64,000 nucleotides of DNA from Virgisporangium aliadipatigenens (GCF_016863615.1 NZ_BOPF01000008.1:124001-188000), one strand, 5' to 3'; numbered from the stretch's first letter, positions 47,446 to 55,461 are shown. Notes: a model not told the origin generated them from the sequence alone. A program made the numbers and translations.

Positions 47446-47762
47446 GCGCAGAGGATCTCGAGAAGTACGAGACCGAGATGGAGCTCCAGCTCTACCGGGA
47501 GTACCGCGACATCGTCCGCCAGTTCGCGTACGTGGTCGAGACCGAGCGCCGGTTCTACCTGGCGAACAGGGTGGACCTCCACGTGCGCAACTCCGACGGC
47601 GAGGTGTACTTCGAGGTCGAGATGCACGACGCCTGGGTCTGGGACATGTACCGCCCCGCGCGGTTCGTCAAGAACGTTCGCGTCATGACGTTCAAGGACG
47701 TCAACGTGGAGGAGCTGGAGAAGCCGGAGATCGCGCTGCCGGACAGCGGCTTCGGCTCGTAG
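47442..47762 (+). CDS. DUF2469 family protein
   Basis: The 106-residue protein is the conserved actinobacterial DUF2469 type: SAEDLEKYETEMELQLYREY, ETERRFYLAN and the Trp-rich MHDAWVWDMYRPARFV. The family almost always follows rnhB, as here, but has no assigned function. It ends before a hairpin terminator. In other actinobacteria yraN, comM and dprA come next; in this genome dprA is found 3.5 kb away in the other orientation and the other two are not in the window. Confidence 0.92.
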   Translation: MSAEDLEKYETEMELQLYREYRDIVRQFAYVVETERRFYLANRVDLHVRNSDGEVYFEVEMHDAWVWDMYRPARFVKNVRVMTFKDVNVEELEKPEIALPDSGFGS

Positions 47763-47778
47763 CCGGAGTTATCCACAG

Positions 47779-47799
47779 GCGGCAAGTGCTTCTTGCCGC
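47779..47799 (+). terminator. Hairpin after DUF2469 gene
   Basis: GCGGCAAG and CTTGCCGC form a perfect 8-bp stem around a 5-base TGCTT loop, 17 bases after the DUF2469 stop. No U-tract follows. It likely ends the Nudix-rnhB-DUF2469 transcript. Confidence 0.65.
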
Positions 47800-47828
47800 G
47801 GCGTCCGTCGGGCCGCGAGGCTCGTCGT

Positions 47829-48449
47829 ATGCGCCTTCTCATCGTTCTGTCGCTCTTGATTTTGGTGGAACTACCGGGGCTCACGCACACGGGTCGCGCG
47901 TCTCCGGTCGGGACGGCCGTGGCCGTTCCGGTGTCGCACACGTCGGCCTCGGGAGGGGCGCCGGAAACGGCGCCCCTCCCTGCTGCTGATCCGGCCGCTT
48001 CGGTCTCCTTCCGGCGAGGGCCCGGCGGAGCCTTCCGGTGGCCGCTCGACGGGACCCCGACGGTGGTGCGGCCGTTCGCGCCGCCGCCCGAGCCGTGGCT
48101 GCCGGGGCACCGCGGGGCCGACCTGGCCGGCGCGCCGGGCGCGGTGGTGCGGGCCGCCGGTGCGGGGACCGTGACCTTCGCCGGCAACGTCGCGGGGGTC
48201 GGGGTGGTGAGCGTCGAGCATCCGGGCGGGCTGCGCACGACCTATCAGCCGCTGGTGGTGACCGTTGTGGCCGGGCAGGCGGTCGAGGCCGGCGCGCCGC
48301 TGGGGACGCTCCTGGCCGGCCATGAGGGGTGTCCCGTCGAGGCGTGCCTGCACTGGGGGCTACGGCGCGGCGACGTTTATCTGGACCCGCTCGCCCTGTT
48401 CGGCACGGCCCGCGTCCGCCTGCTGCCACTGCGACGGGTGGCCGCGTAA
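47829..48449 (+). CDS. M23-family (LytM-like) exported peptidase-fold protein
   Basis: A 206-residue protein with an N-terminal signal (MRLLIVLSLLILVELPGL), a Pro/Ala/Ser linker and a LytM domain: FRWPLDG, the first metal motif GHRGADLAG and ACLHWGLRRG at the end. The usual HxH is CxH, so the His thought to act as general base is replaced by Cys, a change I recall in actinobacterial paralogues. It may bind or cut peptidoglycan outside the cell. ATG after a hairpin; a longer frame upstream runs into that hairpin. Confidence 0.82.
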   Translation: MRLLIVLSLLILVELPGLTHTGRASPVGTAVAVPVSHTSASGGAPETAPLPAADPAASVSFRRGPGGAFRWPLDGTPTVVRPFAPPPEPWLPGHRGADLAGAPGAVVRAAGAGTVTFAGNVAGVGVVSVEHPGGLRTTYQPLVVTVVAGQAVEAGAPLGTLLAGHEGCPVEACLHWGLRRGDVYLDPLALFGTARVRLLPLRRVAA

Positions 48450-48466
48450 CCCGCCAGGGGTAACCG

Positions 48467-48489
48467 GCGCAAGTGATGGGGACTTGCGC
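48467..48489. terminator. Hairpin after the M23 gene
   Basis: GCGCAAGT and ACTTGCGC form a perfect 8-bp stem with a 7-base loop, 18 bases after the M23 stop. A further ACTTGCG copy occurs about 30 bases on. It may end transcripts from both sides; the rest of 48450-48642 holds nothing else clear. Confidence 0.6.
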
Positions 48490-48642
48490 AGGTCAAACGG
48501 CATCGATGACCCGCGTAAGGCCCCAGTACTTGCGAACTCGGACCCGGCAGCGGAGCGGCCGGTCACGCCGCAGGCGGACCGGCCCGGAGCGGGGCGCGCG
48601 GGAGCGAGCGGTCGCGCCCACGGCGGACGCGCGTATATGGAG

Positions 48643-49830
48643 CTACATGTGGCGGAGGAGGGCGGGGAGGCGTTCGGCGAGCCGCTCGTACTCCTCGGCC
48701 CGGTTGTAGACCTGGCCCGACAGGCGCAGGTAGCCACGACCGTTCCAGAAGTTGATCGCCACCTCGGCGAGGAGCTCGTCGGAGATCCGCTGCCGCAGGG
48801 CGACCGTCGCCTCGTAGTCGGGGCACGTGCGCGCCGGCAGCGGCACGATGCGCATCGGGATCGGGTCGTCGCCGCCCGGCTCCGGCAGCGCGCCCGGGTC
48901 GAGCCCGAGGGCCGCACCGACCACCTGCTGCCCGTACGCCGCGAGGTCGGCATTGTGCCGGCGGACCGCCGCCACGCCCAGCGTCCGCAGCACGAACAGG
49001 CCGACGGGCGCGGCGAGCCAGCCCGTGTAGTCCGTGGTGGCGATGCCCTCCAGCGCGCCCGGGAAGCCGGTGCCGTCCTCCCAGGAGACGACCGGCACCC
49101 GGATCCGCCCGCGCCAGCGCTCGGCGACGGACAGCAGGGCCGTGCCGCGCGGCGCAAAGGCCCACTTGTGCAGGTTGCCGACCCAGAAGTCGGCCCCCGG
49201 CACGGCGTCCACGCTGCCCGGAGCGTGTGCCGCGTCGACGAACACCGCCACGCCCGTGCCGCGCAGCGCCTTGATCAACGCCCGGACGGGAAGCACCCGG
49301 GCCGTCGGCGACGTGATCTGGTCGATGATCACCAGTCGGGTGCGGCTCGTGACGGCCGCCCTGACGGCGTCCACGACGTCCTCGTCGCGCGACACCAGCG
49401 GCACCGGCACCACCCGGCTGACCGCCCCGGACTCCCGGCACGAACGCGCGATCGCCATCGAGACGGCCCCGTAGCCGTGATCGGTGCTGACGATCTCGTC
49501 GCCGGGCTTCAGGCGCAGCGTGTCCAGCACGATCGACGCCGCCGTGGTGGCGTTGGCGACGAGTGCGCTGCCCTCGGGTTCGGTGCCGTCGGAGTCCGTC
49601 CGCAGAAACGCCGCCAGATGCCGCCGGGCGTGTGCGACCCGTTCGTGCAGCCCGGCGGTGAAGAAGCGCATCGGGTTGGCGTCCATCTCGTCCCGCAGCC
49701 GCTGCTGGGCCCGCTGCACCGGGACCGGAACGGCGCCGAACGAGCCGTGGTTCAGGTGACTGACACCCGGGTCGAGGCTGAACAGGAGGCGGGCACCCGG
49801 AATCGGATCCGGCGGTTTGGCCTGGGGCAC
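48643..49830 (-). CDS. Class V aminotransferase-fold PLP enzyme
   Basis: The 395-residue protein belongs to the isopenicillin-N-epimerase-like group of class V PLP enzymes: HLNHGSFGAVP near the N-terminus, ANATTAASIVL, the Asp of FVDAAHAPG, and the PLP Lys in NLHKWAFAPRG. The C-terminal domain follows (NGRGYLRLSGQVYN). The reaction, perhaps desulfuration or epimerisation, cannot be told. TACGAT at 49837-49842, six bases before GTG, suggests a leaderless mRNA. It lies just downstream of xerC on the same strand. Confidence 0.87.
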   Translation of the reverse strand: MPQAKPPDPIPGARLLFSLDPGVSHLNHGSFGAVPVPVQRAQQRLRDEMDANPMRFFTAGLHERVAHARRHLAAFLRTDSDGTEPEGSALVANATTAASIVLDTLRLKPGDEIVSTDHGYGAVSMAIARSCRESGAVSRVVPVPLVSRDEDVVDAVRAAVTSRTRLVIIDQITSPTARVLPVRALIKALRGTGVAVFVDAAHAPGSVDAVPGADFWVGNLHKWAFAPRGTALLSVAERWRGRIRVPVVSWEDGTGFPGALEGIATTDYTGWLAAPVGLFVLRTLGVAAVRRHNADLAAYGQQVVGAALGLDPGALPEPGGDDPIPMRIVPLPARTCPDYEATVALRQRISDELLAEVAINFWNGRGYLRLSGQVYNRAEEYERLAERLPALLRHM

Positions 49831-49858
49831 ACCGTGATCGTAGGCACGAATCGGCCGT

Positions 49859-50815
49859 TCATGCCCGGGGGTGCGCCTGGCGGTACGCGGCCCGTAGCCG
49901 TTCGATCGAGACGTGCGTGTAGATCTGGGTGCTCGACAGCGACGAGTGCCCCAGCAGTTCCTGAACGCTGCGCAGGTCGGCGCCGCCCTCCAACAGGTGC
50001 GTGGCGGCCGCGTGGCGCAGCCCGTGCGGCGTGGTGTGCGGCAGGCCCGCGGCCCGCGAGTACTCCGCGACGAGCCGCCGCACGAGGGTCGGATGCAGCC
50101 GTCCGCCCTTGGTGCCCAGCAGCAACGCCCTCGGCGCGCCCGTGCCGGCGAGGACCGGCCGTCCGTCGCACAGCCACGCGTCGAGCGCCTCCTCCGCCGG
50201 AACGCCATAGGGCACGCTGCGCTCCTTCGCGCCCTTGCCGAGCACCCGCACGACCCGACGCCCACGGTCGACGTCGTCCAGGTCGAGGCCGCACAGTTCG
50301 GCCACGCGGATGCCGGTGGCGTAGAGGAGTTCCAGCACGAGCCGGTCGCGCAGCCGGGTGGCCCGCCCGGTCTCGTCCTCGGCGGGTGCGGCGGTGGCGT
50401 CGATGAGGCCGACGGTCTGGTCGGCGCGCAGCACCTGCGGCAGGTCCCGATGCGGCTTCGGGCTGGCGAGCCGCTGCCCGACGTCCTGCGGCACCAGCCC
50501 CGACCGGTACGCCCACGTGCTGAACGTCCGCGCCGCGGCGGCCCGCCGCGCCAACGTGGTGCGCGCGGCCCCGGCGGTGCGCACCCGCGCCAACCAGCTC
50601 CGCAGGACCGTCAGGTCCACATCGGACGGTCCGGCGCACCCCATGCGCACGGCGTGATCCAGCAGCGCCACCACATCGCCGACGTAGGCCCGCACGGTGT
50701 TGGCGGAGCGGTTGCGTTCGGCCCCCAGATGCTCCTCGAACGCCTCCACCGCCCGGCGCATCCCGTCCGGCAACCCGTCCCGGGTCTCCTGCGTGCTGTG
50801 CCGACGCTGCCCCAC
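49859..50815 (-). CDS. xerC: Tyrosine recombinase XerC-like
   Basis: A 318-residue site-specific recombinase. The N-terminal SAM-like domain (about residues 20-110) is followed by the catalytic domain with Arg in ATGIRVAELCGL, Lys in GKGAKER, HGLRHAAATHLLEGG (His-x-x-Arg), LGHSS, and the nucleophile Tyr in STQIYTHVS. With XerD it resolves chromosome dimers at dif. The dprA-xerC order is the usual actinobacterial one, supporting a core role rather than phage origin. Confidence 0.92.
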   Translation of the reverse strand: MGQRRHSTQETRDGLPDGMRRAVEAFEEHLGAERNRSANTVRAYVGDVVALLDHAVRMGCAGPSDVDLTVLRSWLARVRTAGAARTTLARRAAAARTFSTWAYRSGLVPQDVGQRLASPKPHRDLPQVLRADQTVGLIDATAAPAEDETGRATRLRDRLVLELLYATGIRVAELCGLDLDDVDRGRRVVRVLGKGAKERSVPYGVPAEEALDAWLCDGRPVLAGTGAPRALLLGTKGGRLHPTLVRRLVAEYSRAAGLPHTTPHGLRHAAATHLLEGGADLRSVQELLGHSSLSSTQIYTHVSIERLRAAYRQAHPRA

Positions 50816-51006
50816 GGCTCACACCGTAACGGCGAGACCCTAGGGCCCGCCCGCCGTCGCCGGACCCGTGGCGGGGAACAGGTCGCGTGGCGAAGCGGCG
50901 GGCGGGCGGTTCAGGGGCGGCGCCCGCCGGCCCTCGGCGGGCGCCGCCGGCTTTTCGGCGGCCGTGCGTGACTGCGGTCCCGCGGCGGCGCGGCTCCACT
51001 CGGCTC

Positions 51007-51116
51007 GACCGCTCGGCCCGTGTCACCGAGTCGGACGGCGGCCCGGGGCCGGATCCGAGGCCTGATCGCTCGGCCCGTGTCACCGAGTGGGAGGGCGGCC
51101 CGGGGCCGGATCCGAC
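51007..51116. repeat. 57-bp direct repeat in the dprA-xerC gap
   Basis: GCTCGGCCCGTGTCACCGAGT occurs at 51011 and 51068, each followed by GGCGGCCCGGGGCCGGATC at the same distance, so a unit of about 53 bases is tandemly repeated with a 57-base period. The GGCCCGGGGCC core is itself palindromic. The whole 400-base gap 50816-51215 shows no convincing gene; it holds only this repeat and GC-rich sequence. Confidence 0.75.
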
Positions 51117-51215
51117 GGTCCGGACGGGAGGTCCCGGGCGCCGCCGGATCCGGCCGGCTCACGGGCTACCCGAGGCCACTCCTGCCACGGGAGGCCCGAA
51201 GGCGGGCGAGCCCGC

Positions 51216-51608
51216 TCATGGCGGATCCGGGGCGTGATCCGGCCCGTTCGTGCGGTCCGCCGGCGGCATCGTCGCGCGCGGCGTCTGCGCGAGCCGGTAC
51301 CCGTCGCCGGCCGCCACCACGAAGCCCGTCGCTACCAGCAGCGGCAGCGCCCTGCGGGCGGCCCGCCCGCTGACGCCGGCCGCGGCGGCCACCTCCTCGG
51401 CGTCGCGCGCCCTGCGTGGCAGCACGCCCTCCAGCACCTGCGCGCTGACCGGGTCGAGGGCGTCGTGCGGGCGTTCCTGGCCGAGATCCACGGGAGCGAG
51501 GTCGTCGCCGATCCGGCCCACCTCCTCCAGGACGTCCTGTGCCGTGGCGACCGCGCGGGTGTACTCGCGGCGCAGTTCCTCGTGGCAGCCGACCGACATG
51601 GCGCTTCC
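51216..51608 (-). pseudogene. dprA: 3' part of dprA, cut by element insertion
   Basis: Read on the minus strand, GSAMSVGCHEELRREY leads into DVLEEVGRIGDDLAPVDLG, DALDPVSAQVLEGVLP and a winged helix ending LLVATGFVVAAGDGYRLA. This is the end of the DprA Rossmann domain plus the C-terminal WH domain. DprA loads RecA on incoming DNA in transformation. Upstream of GSAMSVGC the frame meets TAA at 51618-51620 and no longer looks like DprA, so the 5' part has been separated by the element beginning here. Confidence 0.85.
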
Positions 51609-51620
51609 GAAGTTTGCTTA
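51590..51620. other. Inferred attachment-site junction in dprA
   Basis: Similarity to DprA ends near 51608, only about 30 bases from the serine integrase start. This is where a serine-integrase attachment site is expected. The exact core dinucleotide cannot be read from one end. Its partner should lie beyond the right window edge, joined to the 5' part of dprA. Confidence 0.65.
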
Positions 51621-51639
51621 GAGGGGCTACCTTCCGATC

Positions 51640-53034
51640 ATGAGAGCAGCGATCTACAGCCGCGTGAGCAGCGACGATGAGCGTCAGGGGCGCTCTGTCG
51701 GCGAGCAGGAGGCGGAGTGTCGCGCCGTCGCCGAACGCGAACGCTGGACGGTCGCGGAGAACGCGGCGTTCGTCGACAACGACAGGTCGGCCAGCCGCTA
51801 CGCGCGCAAGAAGCGCCCCGGCTTCGCCGACATGCTCGCCTACCTCGAAGCGGGCGAGGCCGACGTGCTGCTGCTGTGGGAGTCCTCGCGTGGCTCGCGC
51901 CGCCTGGCCGAGTGGGCGGCGCTGCTCGACCTGGTTCGCGATCAGGGCATGCACGTCCACGTCGTCACGCACGGGCGTACATACGACCCTCGACGGGCCC
52001 GGGACATGCGCTCACTGCAGGATGACGGCGTGGACGCCGAACACGAGTCCGGCAAGACGAGCGAACGGATCCTGCGCGCGGTGCGTGGCAACGCCGCCCG
52101 TGGCCGGCCACACGGCAAGCTGCTGTACGGGTACGGGCGCCGGTACGACGACCGGGGGCAGTTCGTCGAGCAGTTCCCCGACCCACTGCAGGCACCGGTC
52201 GTGGTCGAACTCGGGCGACGCGTGCTGGCCGGCGAGTCGCTGAAGCGGATCGTCGCCGATCTCAACGCCCGGGAGGTCGTGTCGCCGGGCGGCTCGGTGT
52301 GGACGTCCAACGAGGTGCGGCGCGTGCTGCTGAACCCGGCCTACGTCGGCAAGCGCGTGCACCAGGGCAAGGTGATGGGCGAAGCGCTGTGGCCGGCCAT
52401 CCTGAAGCAGGACGACTTCGACCGGCTGACGGCGCTGCTCACCGACCCGCGCCGCAAGACGGTGCGCGACCCGTCGATCAAGCACATGCTGACCGGCGCG
52501 GCCAGGTGCGGCATCTGCGACGGGCGGATGCGGGTGAAGCGGATCCGTACCTACCAGGCGTACGTCTGCTCGTCGGGGTACTGCGTGTCGATTCGCGTCG
52601 AGAGCCTTGAGTCGTTCATCGAGAGGCTGGTCATCGAGCGCGTGTCGCGGCCCGACGCGGCCGGGATCTTCACGCGGGGAAACGAAGCCGCTGAGCGCGC
52701 CGTGGAGGCGGCGGAAGAGCTGGCCAAGCTGCGGTCCCGGCTCGACGGGTTCGTGGCGGAGGCGGCGGCTGGACGGCTCACGCCGGGCATGCTGGCGCGG
52801 GTCGAGTCGGAGCTGGCGCCGAAGATCGCCGAGGCGGAGCGTCAGGCCAAGCCGGTACCGGTGCATCCGGAGCTGGCCGCGCTCGACGTCGGGCGGCCGC
52901 GTCAGTGGTGGGATGGGCTGTCACTCGCGGGACGTCGGATGGCGGTGCAGGCGCTCATGGCGGTCAGGGTGGAGCGGGCGACACGCGCGAACCACGGGCC
53001 CGTCGAAGATCGAGTACGGATCGAGTGGACGTGA
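51640..53034 (+). CDS. int: Large serine recombinase (phage-type integrase)
   Basis: A 464-residue serine integrase. The catalytic domain begins AAIYSRVSSDDERQG, with the nucleophile most likely Ser10 in YSRVS, and includes LLLWESSRGSR. The recombinase domain follows (about 155-270; GYGRRYDD, LNPAYVGKRVHQG), then a zinc ribbon (ARCGICDGRM, YVCSSGYC) and a coiled coil (about 345-420). It catalyses integration between attP and attB, needing a partner factor for excision. TACCTT at 51628-51633, six bases before ATG, suggests a leaderless transcript. Confidence 0.95.
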   Translation: MRAAIYSRVSSDDERQGRSVGEQEAECRAVAERERWTVAENAAFVDNDRSASRYARKKRPGFADMLAYLEAGEADVLLLWESSRGSRRLAEWAALLDLVRDQGMHVHVVTHGRTYDPRRARDMRSLQDDGVDAEHESGKTSERILRAVRGNAARGRPHGKLLYGYGRRYDDRGQFVEQFPDPLQAPVVVELGRRVLAGESLKRIVADLNAREVVSPGGSVWTSNEVRRVLLNPAYVGKRVHQGKVMGEALWPAILKQDDFDRLTALLTDPRRKTVRDPSIKHMLTGAARCGICDGRMRVKRIRTYQAYVCSSGYCVSIRVESLESFIERLVIERVSRPDAAGIFTRGNEAAERAVEAAEELAKLRSRLDGFVAEAAAGRLTPGMLARVESELAPKIAEAERQAKPVPVHPELAALDVGRPRQWWDGLSLAGRRMAVQALMAVRVERATRANHGPVEDRVRIEWT

Positions 53035-53178
53035 GGTGCCTCACCTCAGGCCGACAGTTACCCGTCAGTATGAGCCCGCTAGCGACGACGGGCGGATGGC
53101 CTCGTGTTCAGCTTGGAGCCTGATCGTTCCTTGATCAGGAGATACCGAGCGTCACCAGCGATCATGCCGCTCTAGAGC

Positions 53179-53193
53179 GGCCCCGACGGGGCC
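53179..53193 (+). terminator. Hairpin downstream of the integrase gene
   Basis: GGCCCC and GGGGCC pair across a GAC loop and are followed by TGTTGTGG. It lies about 145 bases after the integrase stop and may end its transcript. Confidence 0.5.
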
Positions 53194-53706
53194 TGTTGTG
53201 GCTTGACCAGCGACTTGTTCTCGTAGCCATCTGGGGCCAGTTGTACAAGCGGAAGTTGATTACTCGTGGTTACTTCCGCAGCGGCAATTTTGCCTGCTGT
53301 CCAGAGCCGTCCAGCGCGGGTTGGAGCCGTAGAAGTCCTTGCCAGCTCTCGCATAGGAGAGCGAATTCGAACACGCGTTCTGGATCGTTGGGTGGCTTGC
53401 CACCGTTGCACGGAGTCACATCTACGGCTAGGGTCCCGCGTGGCGCCTGTGATCCAGGAGCTGAGAGTAAACAGGGCGGACCTGATCAGGTCCGCCCCAT
53501 TCCGAAGGTTGAACGCCGAACCTGAGTCCAGGGTTCCGATCTGCTGACGCTGGCACGTCGGCAGATCGCTCCGACGGTAGCTAGGTGACTTGCTTTCGCG
53601 CAAGAAAGTGAAGCCGTGACTCCGGATCAGGTTCGGCATCGAGTGCGTCAAAGGAGACGCCCTTGCCTAACCGCACTGTGCCGTCGCCCGTTTGGGAGGC
53701 GGCGAC
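53194..53706. other. Non-coding stretch with two long hairpins
   Basis: This stretch is visibly less GC-rich than the core chromosome and no reading frame in it looks coding. It holds a perfect 24-bp palindrome at 53474-53497 (half-site GGGCGGACCTGA) and a second hairpin at 53538-53567, with 12-bp arms GATCTGCTGACG and CGTCGGCAGATC (one G-U pair) and loop CTGGCA. A small CTTTC/GAAAG hairpin follows near 53593. It could encode a small RNA, or hold terminators or recombination-accessory sites. Confidence 0.6.
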
Positions 53707-53889
53707 GTGAGCCGCAGTACGCAGTTCCTTTTCTTGTTCCTCTTCGCGCTGATCTCCGCCGTGATCGCGGCCGGTGTGGCGCTCGCTCTCGGCCAGAGCT
53801 TGGCGGTCGCCGCCGCATGGTTCGGCGGGACGCTCCTCGGGATCGTCGGCGTCGGCCTTGCCGCGCTGACGTTCCTCGCCGGGCCCTGA
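53707..53889 (+). CDS. Small two-helix membrane protein
   Basis: A 60-residue protein with two hydrophobic segments, FLFLFLFALISAVIAAGVAL and an Ala/Gly-rich second one ending in LAALTFLAGP. GTG has GGGAGG seven bases upstream. Size and topology fit small phage membrane proteins, including holin-like ones, but position near the integrase does not support a lysis role. Function unknown. Confidence 0.65.
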   Translation: MSRSTQFLFLFLFALISAVIAAGVALALGQSLAVAAAWFGGTLLGIVGVGLAALTFLAGP

Positions 53890-53928
53890 CGCTCGACCCG
53901 CCCGGGGTGCACGACCGGCCCCGGGCGC

Positions 53929-54342
53929 CTACTCATCCCAGCCGTCCGGGCGTTCAGGCGGAAACGCCTCCCGGTACTCGCGCAAGTTCGGGCAGAGGCT
54001 GAAGTCCGCGCGAACCCGACCGAACGTGTTGTTCATGGGGAACTGCGCGCGCTCCCATTTCTGACCTACCCGCCTGACGCAAGACCAGTGCTGTTCGATC
54101 GTCACGGCGAACAGGTCGTTCGTCAGCTTGACGGGCGGCGGTCGGAACGTGCTCGGCACTTCTTCGGCGCTGTCCCACCGGCTTGCCTCGGGCTGTGCGA
54201 GGACGAGATTTCGGCCGATCCGGTAGACGTGCGCGAGCGGTCCGGCGCCCGTCCGTCCGAGGTTGGCACGCAGCCAGTCGACCAGGATCACGGGCTTTGA
54301 TAAGTCGAGCTTGCCGTCGGGGAGTTCAGGGGTCGGGTTCAC
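53929..54342 (-). CDS. Uncharacterised element protein
   Basis: The 137-residue protein is hydrophilic, with LDLSKPVILVDWLRANL, HVYRIGRNLVLAQPEASRW and FPMNNTFGRVRADFSLCPN. No family was recognised. GTG was chosen because GGAGG lies eight bases upstream; the reading frame continues upstream without support. It is the last gene of a minus-strand run that starts at 55217 or earlier and may be part of the replication module. Confidence 0.6.
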   Translation of the reverse strand: MNPTPELPDGKLDLSKPVILVDWLRANLGRTGAGPLAHVYRIGRNLVLAQPEASRWDSAEEVPSTFRPPPVKLTNDLFAVTIEQHWSCVRRVGQKWERAQFPMNNTFGRVRADFSLCPNLREYREAFPPERPDGWDE

Positions 54343-54445
54343 GGCGTTCGCCTCCTGCCCATCGGCGGCGTTGATCTCCCTCGACGGTAAGGCGAGCGCG
54401 TCGTGCTCGGCGTCGAACGCCTGAACCGCACCACGCCGCGCGGCA

Positions 54446-54805
54446 TCACAATCTCGTCCTGCTGGCCGCCTTGCGGCACCTGGCCGAGCACGTCCGGCGG
54501 TCGGAGCGAACGCGTGTTGTCGGCGCCCCATCGGGCCACAGCGGGCCGCCGCACACCGAGCAGGGGGCGGCGTCGGCCAGACGGGCGGCGCGGTTCTCGA
54601 CGCGCTTGCGAGCCTGCCGCTCGGCCTCCTTGCGATTGCGCTCAGCGCGTCGGCACGAGTGGCACCGGTCGGCGGTGACGCGCCGGTAGGTGTACGGCCA
54701 GAACCAGCCGGCGCACCGAGCCGACCCGCCTGAGCAGGTCTGCTTGAAGATGCCGAGCCTGTGGTTGCGGTCGCGCACGAATCGCTCGAAGTCGGGTCCG
54801 AACAC
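54446..54805 (-). CDS. Cys-rich zinc-finger-like element protein
   Basis: A 119-residue protein with three cysteine groups: CSGGSARCAGW near residue 18, CHSCRRAERNRK near residue 45, and CSVCGGPL paired with RRTCSARCRKAASR at the C-terminus. The last resembles small treble-clef zinc domains common in actinophages. GTG at 54805 has AGGAG five bases upstream; GTG at 54820 is an alternative. Nucleic-acid binding is inferred. Confidence 0.65.
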   Translation of the reverse strand: MFGPDFERFVRDRNHRLGIFKQTCSGGSARCAGWFWPYTYRRVTADRCHSCRRAERNRKEAERQARKRVENRAARLADAAPCSVCGGPLWPDGAPTTRVRSDRRTCSARCRKAASRTRL

Positions 54806-54923
54806 CTCTGCTCCTGTCACACGTACGTCTAGGCGCCGACGCCGGAAACATGACGATGACCTGCGCCGATGCAACGGATCGCGATTCTTTGTCGACGGAG
54901 GGAGTCCTACGCCTCCGTCGGCG

Positions 54924-55217
54924 TCAGCCGTCGTACAGGCGCTCGTACGGCGTCGCGCCGAGGATCCCTATGGCGGGTATGCCGCCGATCTGGCCGAGGC
55001 GTACGGACGCCGTGGAGCCGTTCCGCGACACGATCATGGCGCTGTCCGTCAGTCCACGGCCGGCCAGTATTGCCAGCGCCGGGCAGCCGTCGTCGTGCCG
55101 CACCTCGACACGCCGGCCACGCAGCTCGACGTCGGAACGGCAGTCGGGGCAGCGCACGGCACGCTTGGCGGCCAGGCGCTGCGCGGGCGTCATCTTCGGG
55201 CGTCGCCGGTTGCTCAC
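54924..55217 (-). CDS. Small element protein with Cys pair
   Basis: The 97-residue protein begins SNRRRPKMTPAQRLAAKRA after the initiator and then has CPDCRSDVELRGRR and a lone Cys in DDGCPALAILAG, a possible zinc site. The C-terminal half is hydrophobic/neutral. GTG at 55217 is backed by GAGG five bases upstream; the frame runs on into low-complexity DNA upstream, which is unlikely to be translated. Role unknown. Confidence 0.6.
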   Translation of the reverse strand: MSNRRRPKMTPAQRLAAKRAVRCPDCRSDVELRGRRVEVRHDDGCPALAILAGRGLTDSAMIVSRNGSTASVRLGQIGGIPAIGILGATPYERLYDG

Positions 55218-55461
55218 GTCGGCCTCATTTCGTTGCTCGTTGAGCGGCCAGAGGGGGTGCTGGTCGGTGTTCGTACGACGTTCGTGGCCTTCCTTAGAAG
55301 GCCACTTCGTTCGTTCGTTTCGTTCGTTTCGTTCGGCTTCGTTCACGTCGTATAACCGCAGGTCAAAGCCATGATCAAGTTCGTGCGCACTTCGTTCGCT
55401 TCGTACGTCAAGCAGGGCCGAACGAACTTGATCATGGAACTTCGTTCACCTGGCCGCCCGT
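55218..55461. other. Putative replication origin or partition site with iteron-like repeats
   Basis: The gap just downstream of the primase-helicase gene contains a hairpin at 55284-55305 (8-bp stem GTGGCCTT, loop CCTTAG), then a run of overlapping TTCGTTCG/TTTCGTTCG units at 55306-55350, and a perfect 15-bp inverted repeat, CATGATCAAGTTCGT at 55370-55384 with its complement at 55422-55436. Further GTTCG or CGAAC copies lie between and after the arms. Repeats beside a replication gene suggest an origin, but an operator or partition site fits too. Confidence 0.55.

Noticed and set aside
49859-50815. XerC-like recombinase as the integrase of the element
   Set aside because: It lies outside the dprA junction, in the usual dprA-xerC order, while the serine integrase sits at the element boundary.
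53330-53400. tRNA-like T-loop ATTCGAA near 53370
   Set aside because: The flanking bases cannot form the T-stem, and no acceptor or anticodon arm could be fitted.
53172-53651. A 159-codon minus-strand frame after the integrase
   Set aside because: It runs through both long hairpins, has no RBS and its sequence shows no domain; the stretch looks non-coding.
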